A stretch of DNA of 64,000 nt from Belliella buryatensis (GTDB lineage: Bacteria; Bacteroidota; Bacteroidia; Cytophagales; Cyclobacteriaceae): the NCBI RefSeq assembly GCF_900188245.1, contig NZ_FZOK01000014.1, forward strand, positions 1-64,000, read 5' to 3'. Both the position numbers and the translations under genes were made by a program. How positions within the stretch are numbered: the stretch's first letter is position 1; every line of letters starts with the position of its first letter. The notes under the pieces were generated by a model that saw nothing but the letters and a program-made list of their open reading frames with translations, ran no database searches and was not told the origin of the DNA. Below are positions 46,174-56,505 of the stretch, piece after piece.

Positions 46174-47444
46174 TGACATTAGATAGAAGCAAAGCTCCTG
46201 ATTTCTTAGTACCTCAGGACATTCATCTTCCCAATCCCATCAAACGGACTCTGCCAAACGGAGTCCATTTGTATTTTATACCAACACCCGAAATCGATGC
46301 TATCAGGCTGGAAATTAGTTCAGAAACACAAAATTCAGCGGATTCAGAAGACAAGAAGTTAACATCCTTTTTTACGCTCCACATGATGATGGAAGGAACG
46401 AAATCCATTTCAGGAAGTGAGTTAGATGATTTTTTTGATTTCTACGCAAGTGAAGTAGAAGTGCACTCAGGCTTTGAAAATAATAGCATAGCATTGATCA
46501 CTACCAAAAAACATTTCTCTGAGGTCTTACCTGTATTCAGATCATTACTTACAGAAGCTATTTTTCCTGAAAAAGAATTAGCCAAAAGAAAGTCTCAAAA
46601 AGCGCTCAACATCTCTATCCAAAAGGAAAAAACAGCTGTCCGAGCAAGTCAACTTTTTAGACAACAGCTATTCGGCCAAGATCATCCATATGGTCAGATT
46701 GCAGAAGAAGCAGATGTGGAAAGCATTCTAAGAGATGATTTATTGAAGTATTACGAAAATTCTCTATTGATCAATCCAGAGATATTCCTCACGGGAAATG
46801 TGGATGCTGAAGAATTGACGCTGATAGAAGCATACTTAGGTAGTCTACCTATAAGTAAAGACAATAATCCAGCCTATACTTTTGAAAACAAGCCTACCGC
46901 AAGACTTTATGAAGACAGAAAGGACGCTTTACAATCATCAATCCGAATAGGTTGTCACCTGATACCAAAAAGTCACCCTGACTACCATGCCCTCACTGTG
47001 TTCAATACAATTTTGGGTGGATATTTCGGGTCAAGATTGATCAAAAACATCCGCGAAGATAAAGGGCACACTTATGGAATCTACAGTACTATAGGTTCTT
47101 TGCAAGGAGCTGATTATTGGGTAATCATGGCAGATGTTCAAAAGGCCTATATCAATGAAGTCATCGAAGAGATATACAAAGAAATCAACATACTCCAAAC
47201 CTTACTTGTATCTGATGATGAATTGGAAGTAGTCAAAAACTATATGATCGGAAATTTCTTATCAACCTTCAGTAGCCCATTTGATCTTATCAATAAATTC
47301 AAATCCATTCATCTTGCAGGTTTAGATATGAACTTTTATGAAGACAAGCTTGATTTTATTCGAGATTTCAAGGCAGAGGACATCCTTGCTGTAGGTCAAA
47401 AGTATTTCAAAAAAGATGATTTGATTGAAGTAATCGTAGGATAA
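46173..47444 (+). CDS. M16 family protein, non-catalytic subunit type
   Basis: A 423-residue insulinase-family protein. The zinc HxxEH motif is absent: the equivalent place (66-70) reads FFTLH, so only the second histidine is kept. The C-terminal R/Y substrate-binding motif is present in SRLIKNIREDKGHTYGIYS (about 287-305). This matches the non-catalytic partner of bacterial M16 heterodimers, yet no catalytic M16 gene is adjacent. There is no signal peptide. It is tightly coupled to porV (one shared base). Its 3' end overlaps the convergent glycosyltransferase by 49 bases. Confidence 0.9.
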   Translation: MTLDRSKAPDFLVPQDIHLPNPIKRTLPNGVHLYFIPTPEIDAIRLEISSETQNSADSEDKKLTSFFTLHMMMEGTKSISGSELDDFFDFYASEVEVHSGFENNSIALITTKKHFSEVLPVFRSLLTEAIFPEKELAKRKSQKALNISIQKEKTAVRASQLFRQQLFGQDHPYGQIAEEADVESILRDDLLKYYENSLLINPEIFLTGNVDAEELTLIEAYLGSLPISKDNNPAYTFENKPTARLYEDRKDALQSSIRIGCHLIPKSHPDYHALTVFNTILGGYFGSRLIKNIREDKGHTYGIYSTIGSLQGADYWVIMADVQKAYINEVIEEIYKEINILQTLLVSDDELEVVKNYMIGNFLSTFSSPFDLINKFKSIHLAGLDMNFYEDKLDFIRDFKAEDILAVGQKYFKKDDLIEVIVG

Positions 47445-48373
47445 AACCAAGAAAAATCTAATCGGAGCATAGCAAAAAATTGATAAATCTGAACTTTCAT
47501 AGCTTGGGGTCTAATGCTTGATGCAATCTTCAGTAATTCTTCCGCGGACTGAAAGTTGGCCGACCAAAGTGCATGCTTGCACTCAAATAAAACTCTACTC
47601 AGAAGTGCTTGATCTTCCTCTTGAGTTTGATTGATTGTTTTGATTTTCTGACAAACCTTTACCGTTGAAGGTAGCATCTTGGAATTCCTAGATAAATATT
47701 GACTAGCAGAGAATGACTTAGCATGAACCCTTTTGATAAGGCCAATATGATCTGAAAATACTCCATGATATTTACGGGTCAATCTAATCAAAATATCGAA
47801 ATCCTCGTAAGACAAGGACTCATCATACCCACCCAAATCTTTTAAAGTTTTTGTATCAAATATCATCGTTGACGCAGAAATTGGATTTCCCCTGATTACT
47901 TCAAGGTATAGACTACCTGTTTTTAGATAATCCTCTATTTCTTGAACTTGAGCTCTCTTATAATAAGGTCTAATCCTACCAGATTCATCCATCAATTTAG
48001 CGTTGGAAAAAGAAAAAACAGCTGTTGGATTCTGAATTATAGTTTGAAGACTTCTTTCAATATGATCAGCGCAAAGCTGATCATCCCCAGACAAATCAAG
48101 GGTATATTCACCAGAAATTTGATTTAACCCTAGATTAAATGCCTTACAATAATTGATACTATTTTGAAGAGAGATAAACTTACATTCAAACCCCATGTGG
48201 TTTGCTATCCACTCCTGAATTCTTTCCTTGGATGAATCTTGACTACCATTATCGAGGATAATCAATTCAACGTCAGAATAGCTCTGATTCAAAACAGAAT
48301 CTAAAGTTTCCTCCACAAAATCGGCTTGATTGTAAACTGTACAAATGATGGATACCTTAGCTAAAGATTCCAT
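47396..48373 (-). CDS. Family 2 glycosyltransferase
   Basis: A 325-residue GT-A fold sugar transferase. The N-terminus VSIICTVYNQADFVEETLDSVLNQS and VELIILDNGSQDSS form the nucleotide-sugar pocket, and LDLSGDDQLCA (about 93-103) is the DxD-like metal site. The acceptor-side segment GGYDESLSYEDFDILIRL is typical. About 110 residues of C-terminal helices follow. It is the last of three leftward genes with the GNAT-like and QdtA-like genes, suggesting a short surface-sugar decoration set. Donor and acceptor are unknown. Its end lies antisense in the M16 gene. Confidence 0.9.
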   Translation of the reverse strand: MESLAKVSIICTVYNQADFVEETLDSVLNQSYSDVELIILDNGSQDSSKERIQEWIANHMGFECKFISLQNSINYCKAFNLGLNQISGEYTLDLSGDDQLCADHIERSLQTIIQNPTAVFSFSNAKLMDESGRIRPYYKRAQVQEIEDYLKTGSLYLEVIRGNPISASTMIFDTKTLKDLGGYDESLSYEDFDILIRLTRKYHGVFSDHIGLIKRVHAKSFSASQYLSRNSKMLPSTVKVCQKIKTINQTQEEDQALLSRVLFECKHALWSANFQSAEELLKIASSIRPQAMKVQIYQFFAMLRLDFSWFYPTITSIKSSFLKYF

Positions 48374-48376
48374 ATA

Positions 48377-49306
48377 TCAAAGTGATTTTATCCAAGTAGA
48401 CTTATTCCAATAAGTGTCAGCATACTTATTCTTGAAGTAGATCAATTTGTGATTTGGCTCGTCATTGGCTTCAGAAGAACCCAAATCAAGTAGACTTACT
48501 TTTTGCTCAACGGAAAGCTTCAGTAAATATGCCATCATCAGTTGACCAGTAAGCCGGAGTTGATTCTTCGGATTGATAGCAGAGTAGAAATAATAGAGGC
48601 TTTCACTCGTCAACTTGACTGCCAATGCATGAGCAACAGCTTTCCCGTCATGCAGGACTGTAATTACAAAATAGCGTTCAGGGTAAGTGGAAACTTGCTG
48701 TATCAATCTATTTTCATCCAACGGTTGCTTATGTCCTCGATCATCTTTCCAGGTAGTAATCTCTTCCAAAAAAGTGAAACTTTGAATATTTCCAGTAGTC
48801 ACATTGAACTTGTTCTCTTTCGCCTTTTTATAGAGTTTGGTGAAGTTTTGAGTGAGCCATTTTTTGATACGCTTTTTCCCGCAGAGTATCTGATGATTGA
48901 GTACATTCTCCAAATCAAAACCTGACTTGAAGAGCAGATAAGAAAACAAGTCTGCCTGATTACCATAAGCAGCAGGAGCTTGAGTAACAGCAAATCTCTT
49001 TACTTGCAACTGTAAAAGTGAGTCTAACAAAAATGAAATAAATCCCTCCAAAACATCAGATGGAATACTTTCATGGGTCCACAATCCCCCAAATGGCAAA
49101 TTGGGTAAAGAGCATGCAAATTCATTTGCATCAATTGAAATAAAAAGAAAAGCTTTTTCTTGATCTTTCTTCCATATTCTACCTAATAAAAAAAGCTTTG
49201 CATCATGAGGTTTGAATACTTGTAGAAAGTAATCATGCTGTTCATCTCTCGCCTCGGACAATGTGAAATTATAGTGATCTAGACTGTTTCTTTCAAATTT
49301 GGTCAT
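48377..49306 (-). CDS. GNAT/FemAB-like acyltransferase
   Basis: A 309-residue protein with a GNAT/FemAB-type C-terminal half. The region about 160-290 has FVVTVLHDGKAVAHALAVKL-like strands (ITVLHDGKAVAHALAVKL), YYFYSAINPKN, GQLMMAYLLKLSVEQ and the final LLDLGSSEANDEPNHKLIYFKNKY, which resembles the FemAB/Acetyltransf_6 ending. It likely transfers an acyl or aminoacyl group to a sugar or peptide acceptor. It sits three bases before the glycosyltransferase and overlaps the QdtA-like gene by 14 bases. Substrate unknown. Confidence 0.75.
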   Translation of the reverse strand: MTKFERNSLDHYNFTLSEARDEQHDYFLQVFKPHDAKLFLLGRIWKKDQEKAFLFISIDANEFACSLPNLPFGGLWTHESIPSDVLEGFISFLLDSLLQLQVKRFAVTQAPAAYGNQADLFSYLLFKSGFDLENVLNHQILCGKKRIKKWLTQNFTKLYKKAKENKFNVTTGNIQSFTFLEEITTWKDDRGHKQPLDENRLIQQVSTYPERYFVITVLHDGKAVAHALAVKLTSESLYYFYSAINPKNQLRLTGQLMMAYLLKLSVEQKVSLLDLGSSEANDEPNHKLIYFKNKYADTYWNKSTWIKSL

Positions 49307-49694
49307 AAGCTTGTTTATCTCTTATGTAATCTGATTCCGAATACTTACAATTCCCCAAACCTAGTAAAATTGCACCTTGATGAAAACTTACTTCTGACCA
49401 ATACATGGGAGGGAGAAAGAGTCCTTGGTCAGGATGATCAAGTTTAAAATTGAACAATTCACCCTTCTTATTTTCTAGGCAAACTTGTAAAACACCCTTC
49501 ATGGCAACCAAAATTTGTGCTTCTTCACGATGAGCATGGACGCCTCTGATGCCATTTTCGGGCACATTCGTAATCCAAAAAACCCGTCGAATTTCAAATG
49601 GTAACTGCTCTGAGTGTTCAAGAAATCGAAGTTGACCAGTCTGCTGAACATCTCCATGAATCTTAATTAGCTTTGGTGACTTAAAATCAATCAT
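49293..49694 (-). CDS. QdtA/FdtA/WxcM-like cupin protein
   Basis: A 133-residue single-cupin protein of the sugar 3,4-ketoisomerase/WxcM-like family, whose members isomerise dTDP-4-keto-6-deoxyglucose on the way to amino-deoxy sugars. The key pattern is RRVFWITNVPENGIRGVHAHREEAQILVA (in pieces about 36-64), with the RGxHAH active-site histidines kept, then DHPDQGLFLPPMYW and the C-terminal YSESDYIRD. The companion aminotransferase and rml genes are not here, so the full pathway must lie elsewhere or the protein has a different role. It starts the three-gene leftward unit. Confidence 0.85.
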   Translation of the reverse strand: MIDFKSPKLIKIHGDVQQTGQLRFLEHSEQLPFEIRRVFWITNVPENGIRGVHAHREEAQILVAMKGVLQVCLENKKGELFNFKLDHPDQGLFLPPMYWSEVSFHQGAILLGLGNCKYSESDYIRDKQAYDQI

Positions 49695-49797
49695 ATCATT
49701 TCAAAAATAAGAATTTATAAGTATCCCACTGATTCCATGATCAAAATAAATCTTTTGTTAATTTTAACTTCCAGAATCGAATAAATAATTAAACCGA

Positions 49798-50394
49798 ATG
49801 GAAGACACTTACCTCACTTTAGCTCAGCGTTCAGAGAGCTTGTATAAGGAAAAAGGTAGTAAATTTTTAGCTTTTGCATTTCCGGTAGCTGATGAAGAGG
49901 AAATCAAGTCACATTTGGAGGACTTGAGAAAGCTATATTATGATGCACGGCACCATTGCTATGCGTATATCTTAGGGAAAAACCAAGAATCCTACAGAGC
50001 TAACGACGATGGAGAACCTAACCACTCTGCAGGTGATCCCATTTTAGGACAAATCAGATCTAACAACCTAACCAATACTTTGATTGTGGTCATTCGATAC
50101 TTTGGGGGAACCAAGCTTGGTGTGGGAGGATTGATCTCAGCTTACAAAATTGCAGCGGCAGAAGCTATTGCCAATAATGAAATCATTGAAGAAGTCGTCA
50201 AAATCAAAGTGAAACTTCAGTTTGATTATCTCGCCATGAATGATGTCATGCGATTGGTCAAAGACATGGACTTAGAAATCCAACATCAACAATTCGATAA
50301 TACTTGTCTGATAGAACTACTAGTGAGAGAAAGTATGTCAGAAGCATTGATCAACAAAATTGAAGACTTAGAGCAAGTCAGTATCATCGATTAA
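49798..50394 (+). CDS. yigZ: YigZ/IMPACT (UPF0029) family protein
   Basis: A 198-residue protein of the widespread YigZ/IMPACT family, linked to translation control in eukaryotes but of uncertain bacterial function. The N-terminal UPF0029 part (about 1-120) shows SKFLAFAFPVADEEE, ARHHCYAYILG, DDGEPNHSAGDPIL and VVIRYFGGTKLGVGGLISAY. A C-terminal DUF1949 domain (about 135-198) follows. It ends in an 11-base convergent overlap with the exonuclease gene. Confidence 0.95.
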   Translation: MEDTYLTLAQRSESLYKEKGSKFLAFAFPVADEEEIKSHLEDLRKLYYDARHHCYAYILGKNQESYRANDDGEPNHSAGDPILGQIRSNNLTNTLIVVIRYFGGTKLGVGGLISAYKIAAAEAIANNEIIEEVVKIKVKLQFDYLAMNDVMRLVKDMDLEIQHQQFDNTCLIELLVRESMSEALINKIEDLEQVSIID

Positions 50395-50986
50395 ATAAAT
50401 CATCTAAATAGCCTTGATACTGAAGTTTTTTGTAAATCTCTAAGCACACCCAGGCATCTGTAGCGGCGTAAAGCTGCTGTTTTTCGGTCAACTCAGGCGC
50501 TTCCCAATTGGACACTTGTTCAGACTTAGACACTCTAAAATTGAGCACCATGGCTGCAAGGTTTCGCACTCCAATATTCTCAAACCCCACTTTCTTCAAT
50601 TCATCATTCAAATCAAAAAACCCAGCTGGTTTGAAATTAGCAGCATGTTTTTTCAAAGCTCTCAGATCATCTAAGACAGCAGCCCCAATTTTTACCACAT
50701 CTTGATCTTCCATGATATTTTGAACTGCTTTGGGCAGGCCTATTTGATTTAACCTGATCAAAAAGGCAACATCAGGAGTAGAAAGCTGCAAAAGTGCCAC
50801 ATAATTATAAACCCCTTTTCTAAAAGCAGGCTTAGTTTCGGTATCAAATCCAATTAAATCATGATATGACAATTCTTCCACTACTTCATCAATCTGCTCT
50901 ATAGAATTGACTAGGACAATTTCACCATCAAACTGTCCAATTGGTAGATTATTCACTTCCTCTTTTGTAATACGCTTCTGAATCAT
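50384..50986 (-). CDS. 3'-5' exonuclease, RNase D / DnaQ-like fold
   Basis: A 200-residue 3'-5' exonuclease domain protein with no HRDC domain. The DEDD acidic motifs are visible: GFDTETKPAF (about 48-57), VVKIGAAVLDDLRAL (about 95-109) and the ExoIII-like AATDAWVCLEIYKKL (about 178-192). Substrate is probably structured RNA or DNA. Its start overlaps the nhaC stop by four bases on the same strand, so it is translated from the same transcript. It could be called RNase D-like. Confidence 0.87.
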   Translation of the reverse strand: MIQKRITKEEVNNLPIGQFDGEIVLVNSIEQIDEVVEELSYHDLIGFDTETKPAFRKGVYNYVALLQLSTPDVAFLIRLNQIGLPKAVQNIMEDQDVVKIGAAVLDDLRALKKHAANFKPAGFFDLNDELKKVGFENIGVRNLAAMVLNFRVSKSEQVSNWEAPELTEKQQLYAATDAWVCLEIYKKLQYQGYLDDLFNR

Positions 50987-52464
50987 GCAGCAAATTCCTT
51001 TTTGATCTCTTCCATTTCTTCCTCAGAATAATAATTAATTCCGAGTTTGAGATATCCATACATGATCGTCATAAATGGACTGATAATATTGAAAAAACAA
51101 TATGGTGCATAAGTCAATGTTGCTACGCCCAAAACTGATGCTTGGGTTGCCCCACAAGTATTCCAAGGCACCAAAACAGAAGTCACTGTGGCACTATCTT
51201 CCAAGGTTCGACTCAGATTTTCAGGCTTCAGCCCTCGCTTTCTGTAAATATCAGCATACATTCTTCCTGGAACCAAGATTGCTAGGTATTGATCAGAAGT
51301 GGTAACATTGAAAAACATACATGTAGCAGCAGTGGAAGCTACAAGAGAACCTATGGAGTGAACTTTCCTAATCACTGCCTCAGCTAAGACAGCAAGCATA
51401 CGACTTTCCTCCATGATTCCCCCAAAAATCATGGCACAAATGATCAACCAGATGGTGTTAAGCATACCTGCCATTCCACCTGTGATCAATAACTCATTTA
51501 CAACATCATTGGAAGTCACTACGCTAATTTCTCCATAGAGTGCCATCATAACTGCTTTGAATGCACTATAGGCATAACTAACACCCTCTTCACTGGCTAT
51601 CAGATATATAATTTGTGGCTGAAAAATAATTGCAAACACCCCTCCTAACAATGCACCAGCCAGTAAGGCTGGAACTGCTGGAACTTTTTTGACAATCAAA
51701 ACTAAAACCACTACAGGGACAATGAATAACCAGCCATTGATATTAAATTTTTCTAAAATCACTGTTGAAATACCTTTAACTTGCTCTACGGAACCTTCAG
51801 CTCCAGTAGTGAAACCTATCACCCCAAAAATCACCAAAGTAATCAAAATCGAAGGGACAGTAGTCTTTGTCATGTGACGAATATGGGTAAAAAGATCCGT
51901 CCCTGCCATGGCTGGCGCAAGGTTAGTAGTATCTGACAATGGAGACATCTTATCTCCAAAATATGCTCCTGAGATAATCGCTCCAGCAATAATCCCTTCA
52001 CCAAAGCCCAAAGCCTTGCCTATCCCCAAGAGCGCTACACCTACAGTCGCTACAGTAGTCCAGCTACTTCCTGTGGAAATAGAGACTACCGCACTCACAA
52101 TTACGGCAGCTATCAGGAATATAGTCGGGTTCAACACCTGAAGTCCATAATAAATCATCGCAGGTACAATACCACTCAGCATCCAAGTCCCTGCCAAAGC
52201 ACCAATCAACAACAAAATCAAAATACTGGACATGGCAGAACTGATGCTTTTTACAATCCCATCTTGCAAAGTCTCCCATTTGATGCGAAGTCTAAATACA
52301 GCAATCGAAGCAGCTACTGCTGATGATATTACCAAAACCATCTGATTGGAACCCTCAAGGCCATCCGTGCCAAAAATCCCTATATTAATTACTAATAGAA
52401 CAATTAAAAAAAGGATTGGGATCAAAGCCTCAATCAGGCTGGGTTCTTTGCGAGTCTTAACCAT
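50983..52464 (-). CDS. nhaC: Na+/H+ antiporter NhaC
   Basis: A 493-residue inner-membrane sodium/proton antiporter with about 11-12 helices. Family marks include STGSSWTTVATVGVALLG, AGAIISGAYFGDKMSPLSDTTNLAPAMAG and VTTSDQYLAILVPGRMY, followed by EDSATVTSVLVPWNTCGA. It overlaps the exonuclease by four bases and lies 61 bases after the FAD oxidoreductase gene. Consistent with a marine or saline habitat, but that is inference. No regulator is seen. Confidence 0.94.
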   Translation of the reverse strand: MVKTRKEPSLIEALIPILFLIVLLVINIGIFGTDGLEGSNQMVLVISSAVAASIAVFRLRIKWETLQDGIVKSISSAMSSILILLLIGALAGTWMLSGIVPAMIYYGLQVLNPTIFLIAAVIVSAVVSISTGSSWTTVATVGVALLGIGKALGFGEGIIAGAIISGAYFGDKMSPLSDTTNLAPAMAGTDLFTHIRHMTKTTVPSILITLVIFGVIGFTTGAEGSVEQVKGISTVILEKFNINGWLFIVPVVVLVLIVKKVPAVPALLAGALLGGVFAIIFQPQIIYLIASEEGVSYAYSAFKAVMMALYGEISVVTSNDVVNELLITGGMAGMLNTIWLIICAMIFGGIMEESRMLAVLAEAVIRKVHSIGSLVASTAATCMFFNVTTSDQYLAILVPGRMYADIYRKRGLKPENLSRTLEDSATVTSVLVPWNTCGATQASVLGVATLTYAPYCFFNIISPFMTIMYGYLKLGINYYSEEEMEEIKKEFAA

Positions 52465-52525
52465 TAAATACTTTTTGGGAAATTTTTAAAGTTTGAAATT
52501 AATAAAATTTTGGAACTTTACAGCC

Positions 52526-53641
52526 CTAAAGTAAGTCTACCAGTTCAGTTCCTGCTTGCCAACCAATCGCTACCCCCATACCACCAAGCCTCACTCCCAC
52601 TACAGTATTTGCAGAAACTTTTTGGATGATTGGTTTTTTGGTCTCTCCAAATGCCATGATGCCAGTCCATTCCATCTCAAATTCTACTTTTTGATCTGGA
52701 AAAACTACAGAACGCGTCAATTTTTCTAAATATGATCTGAGCAACGAATTTACCTCAAAAGTCTCAGTACGCTCACCTTCAAAATCTAAATTTCTACCTC
52801 CACCTATCAGGAGCCTATTTCCCTCCACTTCTCTAAAATACACATACCCTTTATCATAATGAAAAGCCCCTTTCCATGCAATCTTACTTTGCAAAGGCTT
52901 ACTGACCATCACAAGTCCACGTCCTGGAAAGATATCTAATTCGGGAAAAAATCGCTTAGCAAAAGCATTGGTGCAAATGGCAATTTTTGCTGACTCAAAT
53001 CGAATTACATCATATGTCACAGGTTCTTTGACATGTATTTGATTATCATCAATTATTAATACTTCTGCACCTGAATGGAGTCTAATCCCAAGCTGCTGAC
53101 ACTTATCCCATAGTGCGAGTATGTATTTACCTGTATCTAATTCCCCTTCAAACTTATTTTTGACTACTTGAAGCACTTCTTTACCAAACCCATAGCGATA
53201 GATATCCTTCTCAACACTAAAAACATCCTCCCCAAACAAAGGCATTAACAATTTATTGATACGATTCATTTGATCTAAAGCCGAAACTTCTTGGCTCGTA
53301 ATCAACTCAAATCCTCCTTTGTCTTGGTAGCCCAATGTCTCATCTCCAAAAACCTTTCTGATCGCATGCAGTCCTTGATAACGCTTTTCTACCAGTGCCA
53401 AAACCTCCTCTTCAGACATCATGTTCAGATCATCAAGTATCTCAGTCAAGCTCCCAAAGCAGGCAAATCCTGCATTTTTGGTACTGGCACCTGATGGAAA
53501 AACACCTCTTTCTAAAATAGCAATTCTACTTTGGGGAAACTTCAATTTATATTGAATGGCGGTTGACATTCCGACAATTCCTGCGCCGATTACAATCAAA
53601 TCATATTTAAGAAAATGAGCTTTCTCCCAGTAGCTTATCAT
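52526..53641 (-). CDS. DAO-family FAD-dependent oxidoreductase
   Basis: A 371-residue flavoprotein with the Rossmann motif VIGAGIVGMSTAIQYK (about 16-31) and the DAO-type SxxNAGF motif GASTKNAGFACFG. ERGVFPSGA and the later KGYVYFREVEGNRLLIGGGR and GVRLGGMGVAIGWQAG are normal for family members that oxidise amines. It is not a close copy of the 39.3-40.3 kb enzyme. It begins the leftward set ending in nhaC and the exonuclease. Substrate unknown. Confidence 0.87.
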   Translation of the reverse strand: MISYWEKAHFLKYDLIVIGAGIVGMSTAIQYKLKFPQSRIAILERGVFPSGASTKNAGFACFGSLTEILDDLNMMSEEEVLALVEKRYQGLHAIRKVFGDETLGYQDKGGFELITSQEVSALDQMNRINKLLMPLFGEDVFSVEKDIYRYGFGKEVLQVVKNKFEGELDTGKYILALWDKCQQLGIRLHSGAEVLIIDDNQIHVKEPVTYDVIRFESAKIAICTNAFAKRFFPELDIFPGRGLVMVSKPLQSKIAWKGAFHYDKGYVYFREVEGNRLLIGGGRNLDFEGERTETFEVNSLLRSYLEKLTRSVVFPDQKVEFEMEWTGIMAFGETKKPIIQKVSANTVVGVRLGGMGVAIGWQAGTELVDLL

Positions 53642-53731
53642 TATTTTTACCTTAGGTTTCCTTTAATTTGAAGACTATTTATTAATTTAAGTCATATTTT
53701 GCAAGGTAAAGAACAAATAGACGAACTTATC

Positions 53732-54211
53732 ATGAGAAAAATAGAATCCCTGCTTCATGAATATGGGCTCAGCCATCAGAATGAAACCAACAAAGCGATT
53801 CATTGGATATGTGTTCCAGCGATATTCTTCAGCATTGTTGGATTGATTTTCAGCATTCCTTCAGGGATACTTGAAAGTTATCTCCCCTTTTTAGGGAGTT
53901 TTGCCAATTGGGCTACGCTAATATTGATCATTGTTCTTTTTTATTATGTTTCTATCTCACCACCCTTGGCTTTGGGTATGTTTTTCTTTTCTGCAATATG
54001 TCTAGCACTTGCCAATTTCATTACGTTGATTTCTCCAATACCACTTTGGTTGATTTCCATTGGAATATTTGTTATTGCATGGATATTTCAGTTTTATGGT
54101 CATAAAATCGAGGGCAAGAAACCCTCATTTCTCAAAGATGTTCAATTCCTTTTGATAGGGCCTGCTTGGCTGATGCATTTTATCTATAAAAAGTTTGGCT
54201 TTGCTTATTGA
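53732..54211 (+). CDS. DUF962 / Mpo1-like membrane protein
   Basis: A 159-residue multi-pass protein of the Mpo1/YGL010w (DUF962) family. It begins MRKIESLLHEYGLSHQNETNKAIHWICVPAIFF in short sections, with the family's HxxxxNKxIHxxxVP motif. Four helices follow and it ends KDVQFLLIGPAWLMHFIYKKFG. In yeast, Mpo1 is an iron-dependent 2-hydroxy fatty acid dioxygenase; the bacterial members are untested. I chose ATG 53732; the in-frame TTG at 53699 gives an atypical extension. It is divergent from the FAD oxidoreductase. Confidence 0.85.
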   Translation: MRKIESLLHEYGLSHQNETNKAIHWICVPAIFFSIVGLIFSIPSGILESYLPFLGSFANWATLILIIVLFYYVSISPPLALGMFFFSAICLALANFITLISPIPLWLISIGIFVIAWIFQFYGHKIEGKKPSFLKDVQFLLIGPAWLMHFIYKKFGFAY

Positions 54212-54227
54212 TTAATAGGGAAATACG

Positions 54228-54282
54228 ATTATCCGCAAAGATACCACTTGGCATATTCAGCAAAAATACGCTTACGGATAAT
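54228..54282. repeat. Spaced inverted repeat before the antiporter gene
   Basis: ATTATCCG (54228-54235) and CGGATAAT (54275-54282) are mirror images 39 bases apart. They lie just after the DUF962 stop in a 276-base interval that otherwise shows no gene. Function unknown; could be a weak terminator without T tract. Confidence 0.3.
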
Positions 54283-54487
54283 AGTTATTTGTTATTAGTC
54301 GATCTGTTATCAGTGCATCAATTGTTTCAAACACCCCATTTCGTTTAGCAACCGGTTTGAATTCAGAAAATCATTCAAGGAATTTTCATAATAGGATTTA
54401 ATTTCATCAATTCCATGAACCAATTAGATTCATGTATTTCACATTTTATTTTTAACTTCGAATTGAATTCCAATTAAACTCTTTTTT

Positions 54488-56503
<2,016 letters not shown>

Positions 56504-56505
56504 TT

